Assembly (NCBI RefSeq): GCF_018219155.1
Contig: NZ_CP056123.1
Span: forward strand, 558,001-622,000
Origin: Moritella sp. 24
GTDB taxonomy: Bacteria > Pseudomonadota > Gammaproteobacteria > Enterobacterales > Moritellaceae
Length of the DNA stretch: 64,000 nt
Direction: 5' to 3'
This document shows positions 19,106 to 30,737 of this stretch, in pieces (the stretch's first letter is position 1; each line of letters opens with the position of its first letter). The position numbers and the translations under genes are program-made. The notes below the pieces were generated by a model. The model was not told the origin of the DNA. It saw nothing but the letters and a program-made list of their open reading frames with translations, and made no database searches.

Positions 19106-22100
19106 ATGAAAAGGATTTTCAAACAAGCCAGTATTATTCTAGCAGGGGCAATGGCATTACAGGTTGGAGCTGATGAAGGTGAGATTTATTCCGTCAGCTT
19201 AAATGGGAAACCTCAAGTACTTATTATTTTAGATACTTCAGCACACATGAAAGAGGAAGCTGACTTCCCTTATCCTAAATATTACGATCCGCATATTGCT
19301 TACCCTCCGACGCCAGATACCAATGCTGAAGATATCATTTACCGCTGGCTCTATGGTGGAGAGCAATTTTATTATAATAATAGCACGAAGGCTAAAGCGC
19401 TTGAGCATAGTGAATTACGTCGTATTGCTGAAAAAGCGGTTGATACATATGCTGGTGGTGCGGCGTTAACAGGGGATGAGCAAGTAAAGTATGATACTTT
19501 TGTTACGACTATTCCGACTCGAGGAAGTAGTAGTAAACTCGATTTTTCTAAAATGAATTGTTATTCAGCCGTCGCAGACTTCCAAGGTGATCTTGGTGCT
19601 TATCAAGACTATGTTGCTCAGTGGTTACCTGGAAAAATTGTGCTTGGTGATGGAGTTGTTGGGATCCCGTATGAATGGCGCACAATTGGCAGTAAAAGCA
19701 GTATTGGGCGAAAGTTTGTTGATTGTGATCAAGATATAGCGACGGGTGAAGACCGAAATCCTGGTTACGAACATAGCGGTGTCATTAAGGCTGAAGAAGT
19801 TAATGAAGATGGCGAATCAGATGATGGTTCAGCTGATGGCTATGTTGAAAACCCAAAGAGAAAAGGTTTTCCATCTAATGGTCCGGAGTATTACTGGAAT
19901 GTCTATGAGGATAAAGCGCAAGGACGATTTAATGGTGATAGCAATAATAAAGCATATTTGTATTCGGATAATTTAGTTAAATGGGCTGCGTTAAAGCCAA
20001 CGAGTGGCACGACAATCCAACTATCTAATTTACAGATAGCCAAAAAAGTTGTGCTAGATATGATGCTTGATACGAAAGAGATTAATACAGGGCTGGAAAT
20101 TTTCAATCCGAATAACTCTATTACTAAACTCGATATTTTAAGTAATAACGGTGGGCGAATTATTTCTAAGGTCAGCTCTTATGACCCTGATGATTACGAT
20201 GCCGCGACGAATGATTATGTAAATAAAAAAAAGTTGCTAAAAAGTCAGGTGCAAGACATTTTTACGACGAGTATGTCCAAATCCGCTTTATGTGAAAGCT
20301 TGTATGAAGGGTACCGGTATTTATATGGTCAAGATGTTTGGTATGGAGATGACGTATTAATCGATCCAAAACCAAAGGCTGATAAAACGGCTGAAAGTGG
20401 TGGTACTTACATTAGCCCTATGGATTGGGTAAATAGCTGCCAAACAGAAGCGTATATTATCATGGTTACTGCGGGGTATCATGATGTTAGCCCACGCATC
20501 GCTGATATTGTTCCTTGTGGTGGTATTTTTAATGACTTAATTCGAATTGATGCATTTGATCATGATAGTAAGGCAAATGAATTAATTGAAAAACTGCCGG
20601 GAATGACTGCCCAAAATATTAAAGATAGAGCGGTACAAGTGAATAGTGCAGATACTACCTGCGATAAAAACTTACTCCCCGTACTTTCTGGTTGGTTAGC
20701 AGAAAATGACATAAATAAAAAGACGACAGATGTGAAAGAACGCATTGTTACTTACACCGTAGGTATTGGTAATCTTGATGCTGGGCGTCGTAATTTGTTA
20801 GAAAAAACAGCCGAGTATGGTGATGGGCAATTTTATAATGCGTTGGATGCAAATGAATTACGTCAGAAACTGGAAATGGCGTTTGCTGATATTATTGCCA
20901 GACAAAATGGTGTTGCATCATCTGTCGGTACCTCTATTAACAGCAGTAATGCAAGCAAGAGTAACGAATTTGTTTATTACTCAATGTTCCAACCTAATCA
21001 AACAAGTAAGTGGCAGGGGAACCTGCGTAAACTGAAAGTAACGGGTGATGGTGTGCTAAGTGCGTGGACGCAAGCGGCCAGTGATGCTGCATCAACAGAG
21101 TCTGCGATCGCTCCGGCCTTGAAAGATGATAACACTTCTTTTTTTAATGATAACTTGTACTCAGGTTGGAGCTCACAGCAGGGCTTAAATGATATTGAAA
21201 AAGGAGGTGTTGTTGAAGCATTTTCGAATCTACCATCAACCGCGGTTCGCCAGATTTACATGACTAATGCCGATAACACCGCACTGCTAACCTTAGATAA
21301 AGATAACTTGAAGAGTGCTTTATTAGTGACAAGCGATGCTGATTTAGCAAGTAAACTTGGCGTATCTGAGGCGAATTTAGATTCCGCTATTAGTTGGTTA
21401 CAAGGGAAGAATGAAGCGGGTGAGTACCGTGATGATATTTTTGGTGACCCTATGCATGCAGAACCTTTAATTGTCGAGTTCCCGGATTCTGAAAATGTAA
21501 ATACACTAGAAAAATCCCGTATATTTATTGGTACAAATGCCGGTTTTTTTCATGCATTTAAAGACAATGGCCGTAGCGTTGAAGAAGAATGGGCATTTAT
21601 ACCGAAAGAAAATCTGGCTACTGCACTCAAGTTAAACCTACAAGTCACCAAAGCCGAAAATCGTATTTATGGCATTGACGGTAGTGCTGTCGATGCGAGT
21701 TATATCGATAGTGCTGGTAATCTTAAACACCTTATTACCTTTGGTTTACGTCGTGGTGGTAATCAATACTTTTCGCTAAGTGTCGACCTTGATAGTACAA
21801 CGGTAAATACCACCAAACCAGCGCTTAATTGGGTGATTAATACTGACAACAATAGCTATTCAACATTGGGTCAGACTTGGTCTACACCTGTGGTCAGTAA
21901 AATATTCAGAGGCAATATCGCGACAAACGATAAACCAGTATTAATTTTTGGTGGTGGTTATGATGCCAAGAAAGATGATTGTGGTGCAAATAATAGTACC
22001 AAGACTTGTGCTGATACAATGGGACGTGGTGTTTATATTGTCGACGCTGATACAGGTTCTTTAATTAAATCATTTGAAAATGGTATTAGCGACAGTATTG

Positions 22101-23017
22101 CCAGTCGTTTAGCGGTTATGGACAGCGATGGTGATCGTTATGCCGATCGCATTTATGCACCTGATACAGCGGGTAATATTTACCGTATTGATATGCCAAA
22201 GATATTTGATGCAGATAAAAACAAGTTCATTATGGAAACCAGTCAATGGCAATTGTTTAAGCTAGCGAGTCTTGGTGGTTTGGGGAGTAATGACCGACGA
22301 TTCTTTAGTGCGCCATCCATTGTTAGAGCAAGAGATATTGATGGTGCCTCTTATGATGGACTGCTGTTAGGCAGTGGTGATATTACCAGTCCTAATTCAA
22401 ACATTATCACGCAGAATTCTTTCTTTACGATTAAGGATAGCAATATCTATCCTGAAGTTTGGGGTGAGGGGGATGGAGAAAAACCGATACCGTCAGCAAT
22501 CACAATCGCGAATTTATCTGTGATTAAATATAGCAGCCTTTCAGGAACCGATACACTCGCGGGGGTTGTCGATGACGCTACACTTGCGGGATGGCGTTAT
22601 GAATTAAATCAAGCGGATGCTGTCGATGGTTCGAGCCAAGGGGGCGAAAAATCTCTTGGTAGCGCCGTGGTGATAAATGGTGTTGTTCACTTTAATACCT
22701 ACACTCCTTTTGCTAAAGGCTATGTGATCGAAAATGGCCAATGTGTGATTAACCAATCGGGTAATAGTCATTACTATCAAGTTAATTTAAATACAGGTAC
22801 AACAAAGTATTATCAAAAACTGCCGAACGTTATTGCTAAAGATTTGGCTGTTCATGCAGCATCAAGTAATGGCGCATCTGTATTACGCTTATTAGGTGCG
22901 GGCAAAGGCGATAGCAAGACTGTTGAGGGGGTCACGTTCAATAAAGGGACTGTAGATACAAATATGCTGTTAGAGCCGAGCTCAACCTACCGTTACTTTA
23001 ATGAGGCAGCACAATAA
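19106..23017 (+). CDS. pilY1: Type IV pilus tip adhesin/assembly factor PilY1
   Basis: A 1303-aa secreted protein with a signal peptide (cleavage probably after LQVGA). The N-terminal half is von Willebrand A-like with a MIDAS-type DTSAHM at residue 43. The second MIDAS serine seems replaced by histidine. The C-terminal half (about 780-1250) is the PilY1 beta-propeller domain, with the calcium loop DSDGDRYAD at 1006-1014 that in Pseudomonas controls pilus extension and retraction. Its place between pilX and pilE is typical. Confidence 0.9.
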   Translation: MKRIFKQASIILAGAMALQVGADEGEIYSVSLNGKPQVLIILDTSAHMKEEADFPYPKYYDPHIAYPPTPDTNAEDIIYRWLYGGEQFYYNNSTKAKALEHSELRRIAEKAVDTYAGGAALTGDEQVKYDTFVTTIPTRGSSSKLDFSKMNCYSAVADFQGDLGAYQDYVAQWLPGKIVLGDGVVGIPYEWRTIGSKSSIGRKFVDCDQDIATGEDRNPGYEHSGVIKAEEVNEDGESDDGSADGYVENPKRKGFPSNGPEYYWNVYEDKAQGRFNGDSNNKAYLYSDNLVKWAALKPTSGTTIQLSNLQIAKKVVLDMMLDTKEINTGLEIFNPNNSITKLDILSNNGGRIISKVSSYDPDDYDAATNDYVNKKKLLKSQVQDIFTTSMSKSALCESLYEGYRYLYGQDVWYGDDVLIDPKPKADKTAESGGTYISPMDWVNSCQTEAYIIMVTAGYHDVSPRIADIVPCGGIFNDLIRIDAFDHDSKANELIEKLPGMTAQNIKDRAVQVNSADTTCDKNLLPVLSGWLAENDINKKTTDVKERIVTYTVGIGNLDAGRRNLLEKTAEYGDGQFYNALDANELRQKLEMAFADIIARQNGVASSVGTSINSSNASKSNEFVYYSMFQPNQTSKWQGNLRKLKVTGDGVLSAWTQAASDAASTESAIAPALKDDNTSFFNDNLYSGWSSQQGLNDIEKGGVVEAFSNLPSTAVRQIYMTNADNTALLTLDKDNLKSALLVTSDADLASKLGVSEANLDSAISWLQGKNEAGEYRDDIFGDPMHAEPLIVEFPDSENVNTLEKSRIFIGTNAGFFHAFKDNGRSVEEEWAFIPKENLATALKLNLQVTKAENRIYGIDGSAVDASYIDSAGNLKHLITFGLRRGGNQYFSLSVDLDSTTVNTTKPALNWVINTDNNSYSTLGQTWSTPVVSKIFRGNIATNDKPVLIFGGGYDAKKDDCGANNSTKTCADTMGRGVYIVDADTGSLIKSFENGISDSIASRLAVMDSDGDRYADRIYAPDTAGNIYRIDMPKIFDADKNKFIMETSQWQLFKLASLGGLGSNDRRFFSAPSIVRARDIDGASYDGLLLGSGDITSPNSNIITQNSFFTIKDSNIYPEVWGEGDGEKPIPSAITIANLSVIKYSSLSGTDTLAGVVDDATLAGWRYELNQADAVDGSSQGGEKSLGSAVVINGVVHFNTYTPFAKGYVIENGQCVINQSGNSHYYQVNLNTGTTKYYQKLPNVIAKDLAVHAASSNGASVLRLLGAGKGDSKTVEGVTFNKGTVDTNMLLEPSSTYRYFNEAAQ

Positions 23018-23445
23018 TGAATTATAAAAACACAGGGTTTACGCTCGTTGAATTAATGATCGTCGTTGCGATTGTTGGTATTTTAGCTGGTATTGGTTAT
23101 CCCTCTTATCGTGCTTACATTATTGATAACAATCGCAATGATGCTAAAACGGCATTATATAAAGCGCAGTTACTACAAGAGCAGTTCTATTTAGATAATG
23201 GCCAATATGCGACTTCATTAACTAACGGTGCGTCAAATACATTGTCAGGCTGGAGTGATAATTCTGACTATTACAGTTTTAGTATTGATCAGACTCTTGG
23301 CAGCAGTAAATATAAGATAACCGCTAAAACTCAAACATCAAGTGTGCAAATTTCAGATACAGATTGTGTTGCTTTTAGCATTGATAATTTTGGGACTACG
23401 ACATCGATGAATAGTGCAAATACAGTGACAACGGGTTGTTGGTGA
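23017..23445 (+). CDS. pilE: Type IV pilin PilE-like minor pilin
   Basis: A 142-aa pilin with leader [25 protein letters not shown], containing Glu5. Two C-terminal cysteines (TDCVAF and TTGCW) define the D-region. The start codon overlaps the pilY1 stop codon (TAATG). The product completes the minor-pilin operon. Whether it is a major or minor subunit cannot be told from sequence, but the position argues for minor. Confidence 0.88.
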   Translation: MNYKNTGFTLVELMIVVAIVGILAGIGYPSYRAYIIDNNRNDAKTALYKAQLLQEQFYLDNGQYATSLTNGASNTLSGWSDNSDYYSFSIDQTLGSSKYKITAKTQTSSVQISDTDCVAFSIDNFGTTTSMNSANTVTTGCW

Positions 23446-23549
23446 TTTTTAATAAAGTGATAAGCTTAGCTATTTCATCGATTTAATTACTTGTCTGATT
23501 GGCAATTTAGATTTGCTTATGTATGCTAATAGTTATATTTAAGGGCTAA

Positions 23550-23900
<351 letters not shown>

Positions 23901-23944
23901 TCATTATTAGCGAAATTAACCGTTAATATCGTCACGATTTCTAC

Positions 23945-23980
23945 AAGACACCGAGCATTTATGTTCGGTGTCTTTTTTTT
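23945..23980 (+). terminator. Terminator of glnB
   Basis: Stem AAGACACCGA with TCGGTGTCTT is followed by a run of T residues. Confidence 0.88.
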
Positions 23981-24149
23981 ATCTGAATACGCTTGAATGT
24001 TCGCGTTATAACCGTACATAAATAGCGCGTCGAGGGCTTCTCTGAGTTAGCATTTTGACGCAGTTTGGGTATAATCACTTCATTAACAGATCCGTTTATA
24101 TTATTTAATCTAAACAATCGCTCATAATTCAAGCACCCAGGACAATTAC

Positions 24150-26771
24150 ATGACAATGTCTACAGCTGAGATCCGCAACGCGTTTCTTGATTATTTTGCC
24201 GGTAAAGGGCACAACAAAGGCACAAGTAGCTCACTTGTTCCTGCTAATGATCCAACTTTGTTATTCACAAACGCGGGCATGAACCAATTTAAAGACGTAT
24301 TCCTAGGTGCAGAACAACGTTCATACACTCGTGCAACAACGTCTCAACGCTGTGTACGTGCTGGTGGTAAACACAATGATCTAGATAACGTAGGTTATAC
24401 AGCTCGCCACCATACATTCTTTGAAATGTTAGGTAACTTCAGCTTTGGTGATTACTTTAAAGAAGATGCGATCTTATTTGCATGGGAATTCTTAACTGAA
24501 GTATTGGGATTACCAAAAGAAAAATTACTGGTTACTGTGTATGAAAGTGATGATGAAGCATTTTCATTCTGGGCTAATAAAGTAGGCGTGCCAGAAGATA
24601 AGATTATTCGCATTGGTGACAAGTCTCCAGAGAAGAAGTTTGAATCAGATAACTTTTGGTCAATGGGTGATACAGGTCCATGTGGTCCATGTTCTGAAAT
24701 TTTTTATGATCACGGCGAAGACATTTGGGGTGGCGTACCGGGTTCTCCTGAAGAAGACGGCGATCGCTTCATTGAGATCTGGAACTTAGTATTCATGCAG
24801 TTCAACCGTCAAGCTGACGGCACAATGGAAGAGTTACCAAAACCATCTGTGGATACAGGTATGGGCCTTGAGCGTATTTCTGCAATTATGCAAAATGTAC
24901 ACTCAAACTACGAAATCGATATTTTCCAAAGCTTAATCAAGCACGTTGCAGAACTTATCGGTACGACAGATTTAGAAAACAAATCACTACGCGTAATTGC
25001 CGATCACATTCGTGCATGTAGCTTCCTGATCTCTGACGGTGTTATGCCATCAAATGAAGGCCGTGGTTATGTACTACGTCGTATTATCCGTCGTGCAGTG
25101 CGTCACGGTAATAAGCTAGGTGCTAAAGGCCCATTCTTCAACAAACTTGTTGCTAAGATGGTTGAGCTAATGGGCGATATTTCTGACGATTTAGTAAAAC
25201 AACAAGCGATTGTTGAAAAAATATTACTTATCGAAGAAGAGCAATTTGGTAAAACATTAGAACGTGGTCTGAACATTCTAGACAACGAATTGTCACAATT
25301 AGACGGCACAGTGGTTCCGGGTGATGTGGTATTCAAACTTTACGACACCTATGGTTTCCCATCAGATCTAACGGCTGACATCGCGCGTGAGCGTGAGTTA
25401 ACAATTGATGAAGATGGCTTTAAAGCTGCGATGGAAGAACAGCGTAATCGTGCTCGCCAAGGTTCTAACTTTGGTACTGATTACAACGAAATGCTAAAAA
25501 TTGATGCTGATACTGAATTCTTAGGTTATCAAACGCTAACATCTGATGCACAAATTGTTGCTTTAGTAAGAGACAACGCTGAAGTTGAAATCTTAAATGA
25601 CGGTCAAGAAGGCGCTATTGTATTAAACAAAACGCCATTCTACGCGGAAGCGGGTGGTCAATCTGGCGACCAAGGTATCATTAAAGTAGGCGATGCTGTA
25701 TTTACGGTTACAGATACTAAGAAAGTAGGTAACGCAACGGTTCATTTCGGTACTATCTCTGGTGTTATCGAAGTAAATAACCACGTTATTGCCGATGTTG
25801 ACGTTAATCGTCGTAAGGCTATTGGCCTTAATCACTCTGTAACTCACTTAGCACACGCAGCTTTACGCAAAGTTGTTGGTGAAAATGTACAGCAGAAAGG
25901 TTCACTAGTATTACCAGAACGTTTACGTTTTGATTTCTCACACTTTGAAGGCGTAACAGCAGCACAATTGCTTGAAGTTGAACGTCTGGTTAACGCACAA
26001 ATTCGTGCTAACCACGAAGTTGTAACTGAAGTAATGGACATTGATGCAGCGCGTGAAGCGGGTGCAATGGCGTTATTTGGTGAGAAGTACGATGATGAAG
26101 TACGTGTAGTACGTATGGGTGACTTCTCTATCGAGCTATGTGGTGGTACGCATGTTAAGCGTACTGGTGATATTGGTTTCTTCAAAATCTTGTCTGAGAG
26201 CGGCATTGCTGCGGGCGTACGTCGTGTTGAAGCTGTGACGGGTGATTCTGCATTAGCATATGTTCACGATCTTGTTGCTAAAATGCAAGAAACTGCAAGC
26301 TTAGTGAAAGCAGACCAAAATACAGTGACGGCAAAAGTGACGCAAGTTCTTGAGCGTAACCGTAGCCTAGAAAAAGAAGTTGAGAAGTTAAATGCACAAG
26401 TAGCCAGTGCTGCAAATGCTAACTTGATCGACCAGGTGCAAGTGATTAACGGTGTTAAAGTACTTGTTGCTAACCTAAAAGGTGCAGATCCTAAGTCGTT
26501 ACGTAGTTCGATGGATGAGCTGAAGAACAAACTGCAAAGCGGTGTTATTGTTCTTGGTATTCCAGGTGAAGGCAAAGTTAACCTGATCACGGGTGTAACT
26601 AAAGATTTAATCGGTAAAGTAAAAGCCGGTGAATTAGTAAGCTACCTTGCTGTCCAAGTAGGTGGTAAAGGTGGCGGTCGTCCTGATATGGCGCAAGCGG
26701 GTGGTTCAAATCCTGAAGCATTACCTGCAGCACTAGAATCAGTAACACCTTGGTTAACTGAAAAACTATAA
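24150..26771 (+). CDS. alaS: Alanyl-tRNA synthetase
   Basis: Class II synthetase of 873 aa with catalytic, tRNA-recognition, editing and C-Ala domains in order. Editing-site ligands are HSVTH (H562, H566) and CGGTH (C664, H668). The start chosen has AGGA 7 nt upstream. A second Met two codons on matches the E. coli N-terminus but is farther from the box. The alaS-lysC-csrA-tRNA order is shared with Vibrio. Confidence 0.98.
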   Translation: MTMSTAEIRNAFLDYFAGKGHNKGTSSSLVPANDPTLLFTNAGMNQFKDVFLGAEQRSYTRATTSQRCVRAGGKHNDLDNVGYTARHHTFFEMLGNFSFGDYFKEDAILFAWEFLTEVLGLPKEKLLVTVYESDDEAFSFWANKVGVPEDKIIRIGDKSPEKKFESDNFWSMGDTGPCGPCSEIFYDHGEDIWGGVPGSPEEDGDRFIEIWNLVFMQFNRQADGTMEELPKPSVDTGMGLERISAIMQNVHSNYEIDIFQSLIKHVAELIGTTDLENKSLRVIADHIRACSFLISDGVMPSNEGRGYVLRRIIRRAVRHGNKLGAKGPFFNKLVAKMVELMGDISDDLVKQQAIVEKILLIEEEQFGKTLERGLNILDNELSQLDGTVVPGDVVFKLYDTYGFPSDLTADIARERELTIDEDGFKAAMEEQRNRARQGSNFGTDYNEMLKIDADTEFLGYQTLTSDAQIVALVRDNAEVEILNDGQEGAIVLNKTPFYAEAGGQSGDQGIIKVGDAVFTVTDTKKVGNATVHFGTISGVIEVNNHVIADVDVNRRKAIGLNHSVTHLAHAALRKVVGENVQQKGSLVLPERLRFDFSHFEGVTAAQLLEVERLVNAQIRANHEVVTEVMDIDAAREAGAMALFGEKYDDEVRVVRMGDFSIELCGGTHVKRTGDIGFFKILSESGIAAGVRRVEAVTGDSALAYVHDLVAKMQETASLVKADQNTVTAKVTQVLERNRSLEKEVEKLNAQVASAANANLIDQVQVINGVKVLVANLKGADPKSLRSSMDELKNKLQSGVIVLGIPGEGKVNLITGVTKDLIGKVKAGELVSYLAVQVGGKGGGRPDMAQAGGSNPEALPAALESVTPWLTEKL

Positions 26772-26780
26772 ATCAGTATA

Positions 26781-26813
26781 TTAGTGAGTAATTGATCATT
26801 GCTCACTAAGTTT
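26781..26813 (+). terminator. Weak stem-loop after alaS
   Basis: TTAGTGAG pairs with CTCACTAA, and the stem can be extended inward by AAT/ATT. Only a short GTTT follows. It may be a terminator or an mRNA end structure. The lysC leader beyond it shows no lysine riboswitch motif. Confidence 0.45.
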
Positions 26814-26907
26814 AAATAAACAGTGTTATGGCAAGAGGCAGACAATCCTGTTTCTTGTTCTAAGCACAGGCGGTGATAAATTTAAAGGTTATTAAGGGAA
26901 GTTTGTT

Positions 26908-28131
26908 GTGGCGTTGTATGTACAAAAATATGGTGGCACTTCCGTTGGCTCAATTGAGCGAATAGAAGCAGTTGCTCAGCGAGTGAAAAAATCTCGTGAA
27001 AAGGGAAATCAAATAGTTGTGGTTGTGTCAGCAATGTCAGGGGAAACGAATCGTTTACTTGGCATGGCTAAAGAGCTCGATGAGCACGCAGATCGCAGAG
27101 AAATGGATGTATTAGTTTCAACTGGTGAACAAGTTACTATTGCATTGTTAACCATTGCCCTGCAAAAAGCAGGTGTCGATGCGATATCAATGACGGGTGA
27201 TCAAGTTCAAATGAAAACCGATAACAGCCATGGTAAGGCTCGCATCAAAACCGTTGAAACAGACAACTTACAACGTCATCTAGATGAAGGTAAAGTGGTC
27301 GTAGTCGCAGGTTTCCAAGGTCGTGATGAAGATAATAATATCACGACGTTAGGACGCGGTGGCTCGGATACTACCGCAGTTGCAATTGCAGCTGTACTGA
27401 AAGCTGATGAATGTCAGATTTATACTGACGTTAATGGCGTCTATACCACCGACCCTCGGGTTGAACCGCGCGCACGGAAATTAGATTGCATCACTTTTGA
27501 AGAGATGCTTGAAATGGCGAGCTTAGGTGCCAAAGTATTACAAATTCGTTCAGTCGAGTTTGCAGGGAAATACAATGTACCTTTACGTGTACTATCTTCA
27601 TTTGAAGAGGGTGAAGGGACATTGATTACTTACGAGGACGTAAAAAAAATGGAATCAGCAATCATATCTGGCATTGCGTTTAATCGCGATGAAGCAAGTT
27701 TAACAATATCAGGTATCCCTGATGAACCTTTAGTCGCAGCTAATATCCTAACGCCAATTGGTGATGCAGGTATTGATGTTGACGTTATCGTCCAAAATGC
27801 ACACGGCAAAGATGGCCTTGTTGATTTTACCTTTACTGTTCATCGTGATGATTACCAAGCAGCAAAAGCGCTATTGGTAAAGACATGCGAAGAATTATCT
27901 GGAAAAGATGTGCAAGGTAACGATCGTATTGCTAAAATTTCTATTGTAGGTGTCGGTATGTGGAATCATCCAGGTGTCGCTAAAACAATGTTTGAAGTTT
28001 TAGGCAATGAAGGAATCAACATGCAGTTGATTTCAACCTCTGAAATTAAGATCTCAGTTATCGTCGACGAAAAGTATTTAGAGCTTGGCGTTCGTGCGTT
28101 GCACGCTGCATTCAACTTAGATGTGGCTTAA
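26908..28131 (+). CDS. lysC: Aspartate kinase (monofunctional)
   Basis: First step of the aspartate family pathway (Lys, Thr, Met). The 407-aa protein has an N-terminal amino-acid kinase domain (KYGGTSVGS at 7-15, and a GRGGSDTTAVA block) and two C-terminal ACT domains that bind feedback inhibitors. It starts at GTG with AAGGGAA 7 nt upstream. It is not fused to homoserine dehydrogenase. Which amino acid inhibits it cannot be read from sequence. Confidence 0.95.
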   Translation: MALYVQKYGGTSVGSIERIEAVAQRVKKSREKGNQIVVVVSAMSGETNRLLGMAKELDEHADRREMDVLVSTGEQVTIALLTIALQKAGVDAISMTGDQVQMKTDNSHGKARIKTVETDNLQRHLDEGKVVVVAGFQGRDEDNNITTLGRGGSDTTAVAIAAVLKADECQIYTDVNGVYTTDPRVEPRARKLDCITFEEMLEMASLGAKVLQIRSVEFAGKYNVPLRVLSSFEEGEGTLITYEDVKKMESAIISGIAFNRDEASLTISGIPDEPLVAANILTPIGDAGIDVDVIVQNAHGKDGLVDFTFTVHRDDYQAAKALLVKTCEELSGKDVQGNDRIAKISIVGVGMWNHPGVAKTMFEVLGNEGINMQLISTSEIKISVIVDEKYLELGVRALHAAFNLDVA

Positions 28132-28251
28132 ACTGAGTGAATTAACAACAAATTAGGTCTTAATCATTCTTTTCTTGTTTTACATTGAAGCTTTTAATAG
28201 AATAATAAGCGGCTTAACAAAAATATAATAAATTAGTTGAGGAATAAATTA

Positions 28252-28443
28252 ATGCTAATATTGACGCGCCGTGTTGGCGAAACACTTATGATCGGTGATG
28301 AAGTTACAGTTACTGTATTAGGTGTTAAAGGTAATCAAGTTCGTATCGGTGTTAATGCGCCTAAAGAAGTATCTGTTCACCGTGAAGAGATCTACATGCG
28401 AATTCAAGCAGAAAAAGGCGAAAGCCCTGAAGGCAACTTCTAA
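28252..28443 (+). CDS. csrA: Carbon storage regulator CsrA
   Basis: Small RNA-binding global regulator that binds GGA motifs in mRNA leaders and is sequestered by CsrB-type RNAs. The ATG (AGGA box 8 nt upstream) gives 63 aa beginning [10 protein letters not shown]. The RNA-contact residues L4, R6 and R44 (VHREEI) are present. An in-frame TTG 15 bp earlier would remove the ribosome-binding site. The only GGA seen close to the start is in the Shine-Dalgarno itself, which could allow autoregulation. A large CsrB-like RNA lies elsewhere in this window. Confidence 0.98.
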   Translation: MLILTRRVGETLMIGDEVTVTVLGVKGNQVRIGVNAPKEVSVHREEIYMRIQAEKGESPEGNF

Positions 28444-28470
28444 ATTAGAATAATAAAATTATTACAGATT

Positions 28471-28499
28471 GGGTTTAGCGTTGGCTAAGCCCTTTTTTT
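28471..28499 (+). terminator. Terminator of csrA
   Basis: Stem GGGTTTAGC with GCTAAGCCC (one G-T pair) is followed by seven T residues. Confidence 0.88.
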
Positions 28500-28601
28500 A
28501 TCTGTTTTTTGACAAAATTGGGACGTTTATCCCATTTTTGCTGCAATAGTAGTTTTGTTGTTTGAAACTTAAACAGTTGCTAGAGTGCTGTTAATTAATA
28601 T

Positions 28602-28629
28602 TTGACTTATTTTTCAGTATCCGTATTAT
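28602..28629 (+). promoter_or_regulatory. Promoter of the tRNA-Ser/Arg cluster
   Basis: TTGACT and TATTAT are separated by 16 bp and followed by a GC-rich GAGCGCC discriminator, the pattern of stringently controlled stable-RNA promoters. The first tRNA starts 15 bp beyond the -10 box. Confidence 0.65.
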
Positions 28630-28644
28630 GAGCGCCAACAACAC

Positions 28645-28738
<94 letters not shown>

Positions 28739-28822
28739 GTTGTCCTAATATCTATCACATGTTGTAAAATGTGTTATAGTGTTTTGGTCGGCTTTTTGGA
28801 CGTTGTAAGAAATAGTTGTTGT

Positions 28823-28899
28823 GCGGATGTAGCTCAGCTGGATAGAGTACCTGGCTACGAACCAGGCGGTCGGAGGTTCGAATCCTCCCATCCGCACCA
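28823..28899 (+). tRNA. tRNA-Arg (anticodon ACG), copy 1
   Basis: A 77-nt cloverleaf with acceptor GCGGATG/CATCCGC, anticodon loop CTACGAA and encoded CCA. A34 should be edited to inosine to read CGU/CGC/CGA. It appears identical to the five copies that follow. Confidence 0.97.
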
Positions 28900-28988
28900 T
28901 TATTTCGATTAGAATTAATTCTAAGTAATTAGTAGAAGTTGAAAACACTTAATCTAGTTATAAAAATTATACGTTAGACCAAATATGT

Positions 28989-29065
28989 GCGGATGTAGCT
29001 CAGCTGGATAGAGTACCTGGCTACGAACCAGGCGGTCGGAGGTTCGAATCCTCCCATCCGCACCA
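28989..29065 (+). tRNA. tRNA-Arg (anticodon ACG), copy 2
   Basis: Same 77-nt sequence as copy 1. The spacer before it is 89 nt and unrelated to the other spacers. Confidence 0.97.
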
Positions 29066-29113
29066 TTGGTTTTAACACAACGTTTGCTCGGCAAACAACA
29101 GAATAAATTATGT

Positions 29114-29190
29114 GCGGATGTAGCTCAGCTGGATAGAGTACCTGGCTACGAACCAGGCGGTCGGAGGTTCGAATCCTCCCATCCGCACCA
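29114..29190 (+). tRNA. tRNA-Arg (anticodon ACG), copy 3
   Basis: Same sequence as copy 1, with a 48-nt spacer before it. Confidence 0.97.
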
Positions 29191-29259
29191 TTTATTCAAA
29201 TCACCTAGAGATTTAAAACTAGACGTTGTAGAACGTAAACCTAACAGAACAAATTATGT

Positions 29260-29336
29260 GCGGATGTAGCTCAGCTGGATAGAGTACCTGGCTACGAACC
29301 AGGCGGTCGGAGGTTCGAATCCTCCCATCCGCACCA
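29260..29336 (+). tRNA. tRNA-Arg (anticodon ACG), copy 4
   Basis: Same sequence as copy 1, with a 69-nt spacer before it. Confidence 0.97.
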
Positions 29337-29412
29337 TTTGTTCAAAACGATTAATTTTTATGGTTTAATTCGTTAAACGGTAAAATACAACAAGTTCTTA
29401 AAATAGAAATGT

Positions 29413-29489
29413 GCGGATGTAGCTCAGCTGGATAGAGTACCTGGCTACGAACCAGGCGGTCGGAGGTTCGAATCCTCCCATCCGCACCA
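29413..29489 (+). tRNA. tRNA-Arg (anticodon ACG), copy 5
   Basis: Same sequence as copy 1, with a 76-nt spacer before it. Confidence 0.97.
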
Positions 29490-29513
29490 TCTATTTTATA
29501 ATATAAATTTTGT

Positions 29514-29590
29514 GCGGATGTAGCTCAGCTGGATAGAGTACCTGGCTACGAACCAGGCGGTCGGAGGTTCGAATCCTCCCATCCGCACCA
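29514..29590 (+). tRNA. tRNA-Arg (anticodon ACG), copy 6
   Basis: Same sequence as copy 1, with a short AT-only 24-nt spacer before it. Confidence 0.97.
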
Positions 29591-29597
29591 TTTATTA

Positions 29598-29655
29598 TAT
29601 TATTATGAATTTTCCGATGTAAGTCTTTACATTGTCGATGTTTTTCATAATAATA
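29598..29655 (+). repeat. Long hairpin in the last tRNA spacer
   Basis: A perfect 12-bp inverted repeat (TATTATTATGAA and TTCATAATAATA) encloses a second possible stem ATGTAA/TTTACAT. It fills most of the spacer between the sixth tRNA-Arg and the second tRNA-Ser and may guide processing. No T-run follows. Confidence 0.5.
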
Positions 29656-29665
29656 GGGTTTGTGT

Positions 29666-29759
<94 letters not shown>

Positions 29760-29767
29760 AAATAAAT

Positions 29768-29791
29768 AAACCGCTTAATAGCGGTTTTTTT
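29768..29791 (+). terminator. Terminator of the tRNA cluster
   Basis: Stem ACCGCT with AGCGGT is followed by seven T residues, just after the last tRNA. Confidence 0.88.
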
Positions 29792-29878
29792 ATGCCTAAA
29801 ATTTACCTCATCAACTATCTGCTCGTCGCGTTATTAATCTAAACTTAAAAAACACTCTATTCTATTGGCTTGTTTATC

Positions 29879-30274
29879 ATGTTTCAATTAACGCACACAA
29901 TTCAACGTTTCTCAGCACCGCTTGGTCGCTTTCTTATTGGTATCTTATTTGTACAAGCTGGGTTAGGAAAGATTTTTTCTTATGCGGGAACTGCTGACTA
30001 TATGCTTGCCATGGGCGTACCTAGCATATTGCTGCCCTTAGTGATCATCGCCGAAATCGGTGGTGGACTCGCTGTGATCCTTGGTTATCATACCCGAATA
30101 GCGGCTTTTGCCTTAGCTGGTTTTTGTGTATTAACAGCCGTGTTATTCCATGCTGATTTTAGCGATACGACACAGATGATCATGTTTTCTAAAAATATGG
30201 CGCTTGCCGGAGGCTTTTTATTTTTAGTTGCCCACGGTGCAGGGGCTTTTTCGTTAGATAATAAAGTGAAGTAA
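29879..30274 (+). CDS. DoxX-family membrane protein
   Basis: A 131-aa protein with four hydrophobic segments and the DoxX signature region (GRFLIGILFVQAGLGKI near the start). DoxX/YqjF-type proteins are small inner-membrane proteins with poorly known roles in redox or sulfur metabolism. The start MFQLTHTI is chosen by family fit, because no ribosome-binding site is evident. An in-frame TTG three codons earlier is possible. Confidence 0.85.
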   Translation: MFQLTHTIQRFSAPLGRFLIGILFVQAGLGKIFSYAGTADYMLAMGVPSILLPLVIIAEIGGGLAVILGYHTRIAAFALAGFCVLTAVLFHADFSDTTQMIMFSKNMALAGGFLFLVAHGAGAFSLDNKVK

Positions 30275-30311
30275 TAAGGCAATGAGTATATAAGGCGCTA
30301 CTTTCGTCAGG

Positions 30312-30479
30312 TCAACGAGTAAGGTACATCATTAAACTGAGGAATAGGATGATGGCTGTTGTGCCGCCAATAATATAGATGAAGCCTTTTTTACCTTGCT
30401 GTATGGTCCAGTTGTTATATTGCAAGAACCCAAACCACAAGATACTCAGTATTAAAGGTAATAGAAAAAATTTAAACAT
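30312..30479 (-). CDS. Small two-helix membrane protein, unknown function
   Basis: A 55-aa hypothetical protein starting MFKFFLLPLILS with GGGGAG just upstream (3-nt spacing). Two hydrophobic helices (about residues 3-19 and 31-50) are separated by a polar, positively charged turn (NNWTIQQGKKG). A start nine codons earlier is possible but lacks a comparable box. It is oriented against its neighbours. No family was recognised. Confidence 0.6.
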   Translation of the reverse strand: MFKFFLLPLILSILWFGFLQYNNWTIQQGKKGFIYIIGGTTAIILFLSLMMYLTR

Positions 30480-30737
30480 AAACTCCCCAACATAGCGATT
30501 AATCACTGTTTATTGAATTATATAGTAGCTAAACTGTCCTACCACTTTTAATTATGCACTTAATATTTGCATATCAGGCAAATGTTATCAGTCAGTGTAC
30601 CCACAGATATGCCAAGACATAGCGTCAGCATGCTTAACTTTGATTATACGTCTAACTTCAATATATAGTGTGACTTAATTCTCTTACTGCTGACGAGTGC
30701 GAATAATATTGTAGGTAAATGAAATATAGAGGGTTAG

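Noticed and set aside
26814-26907. Lysine riboswitch before lysC
   Set aside because: The leader is too short and lacks the conserved lysine-riboswitch elements.
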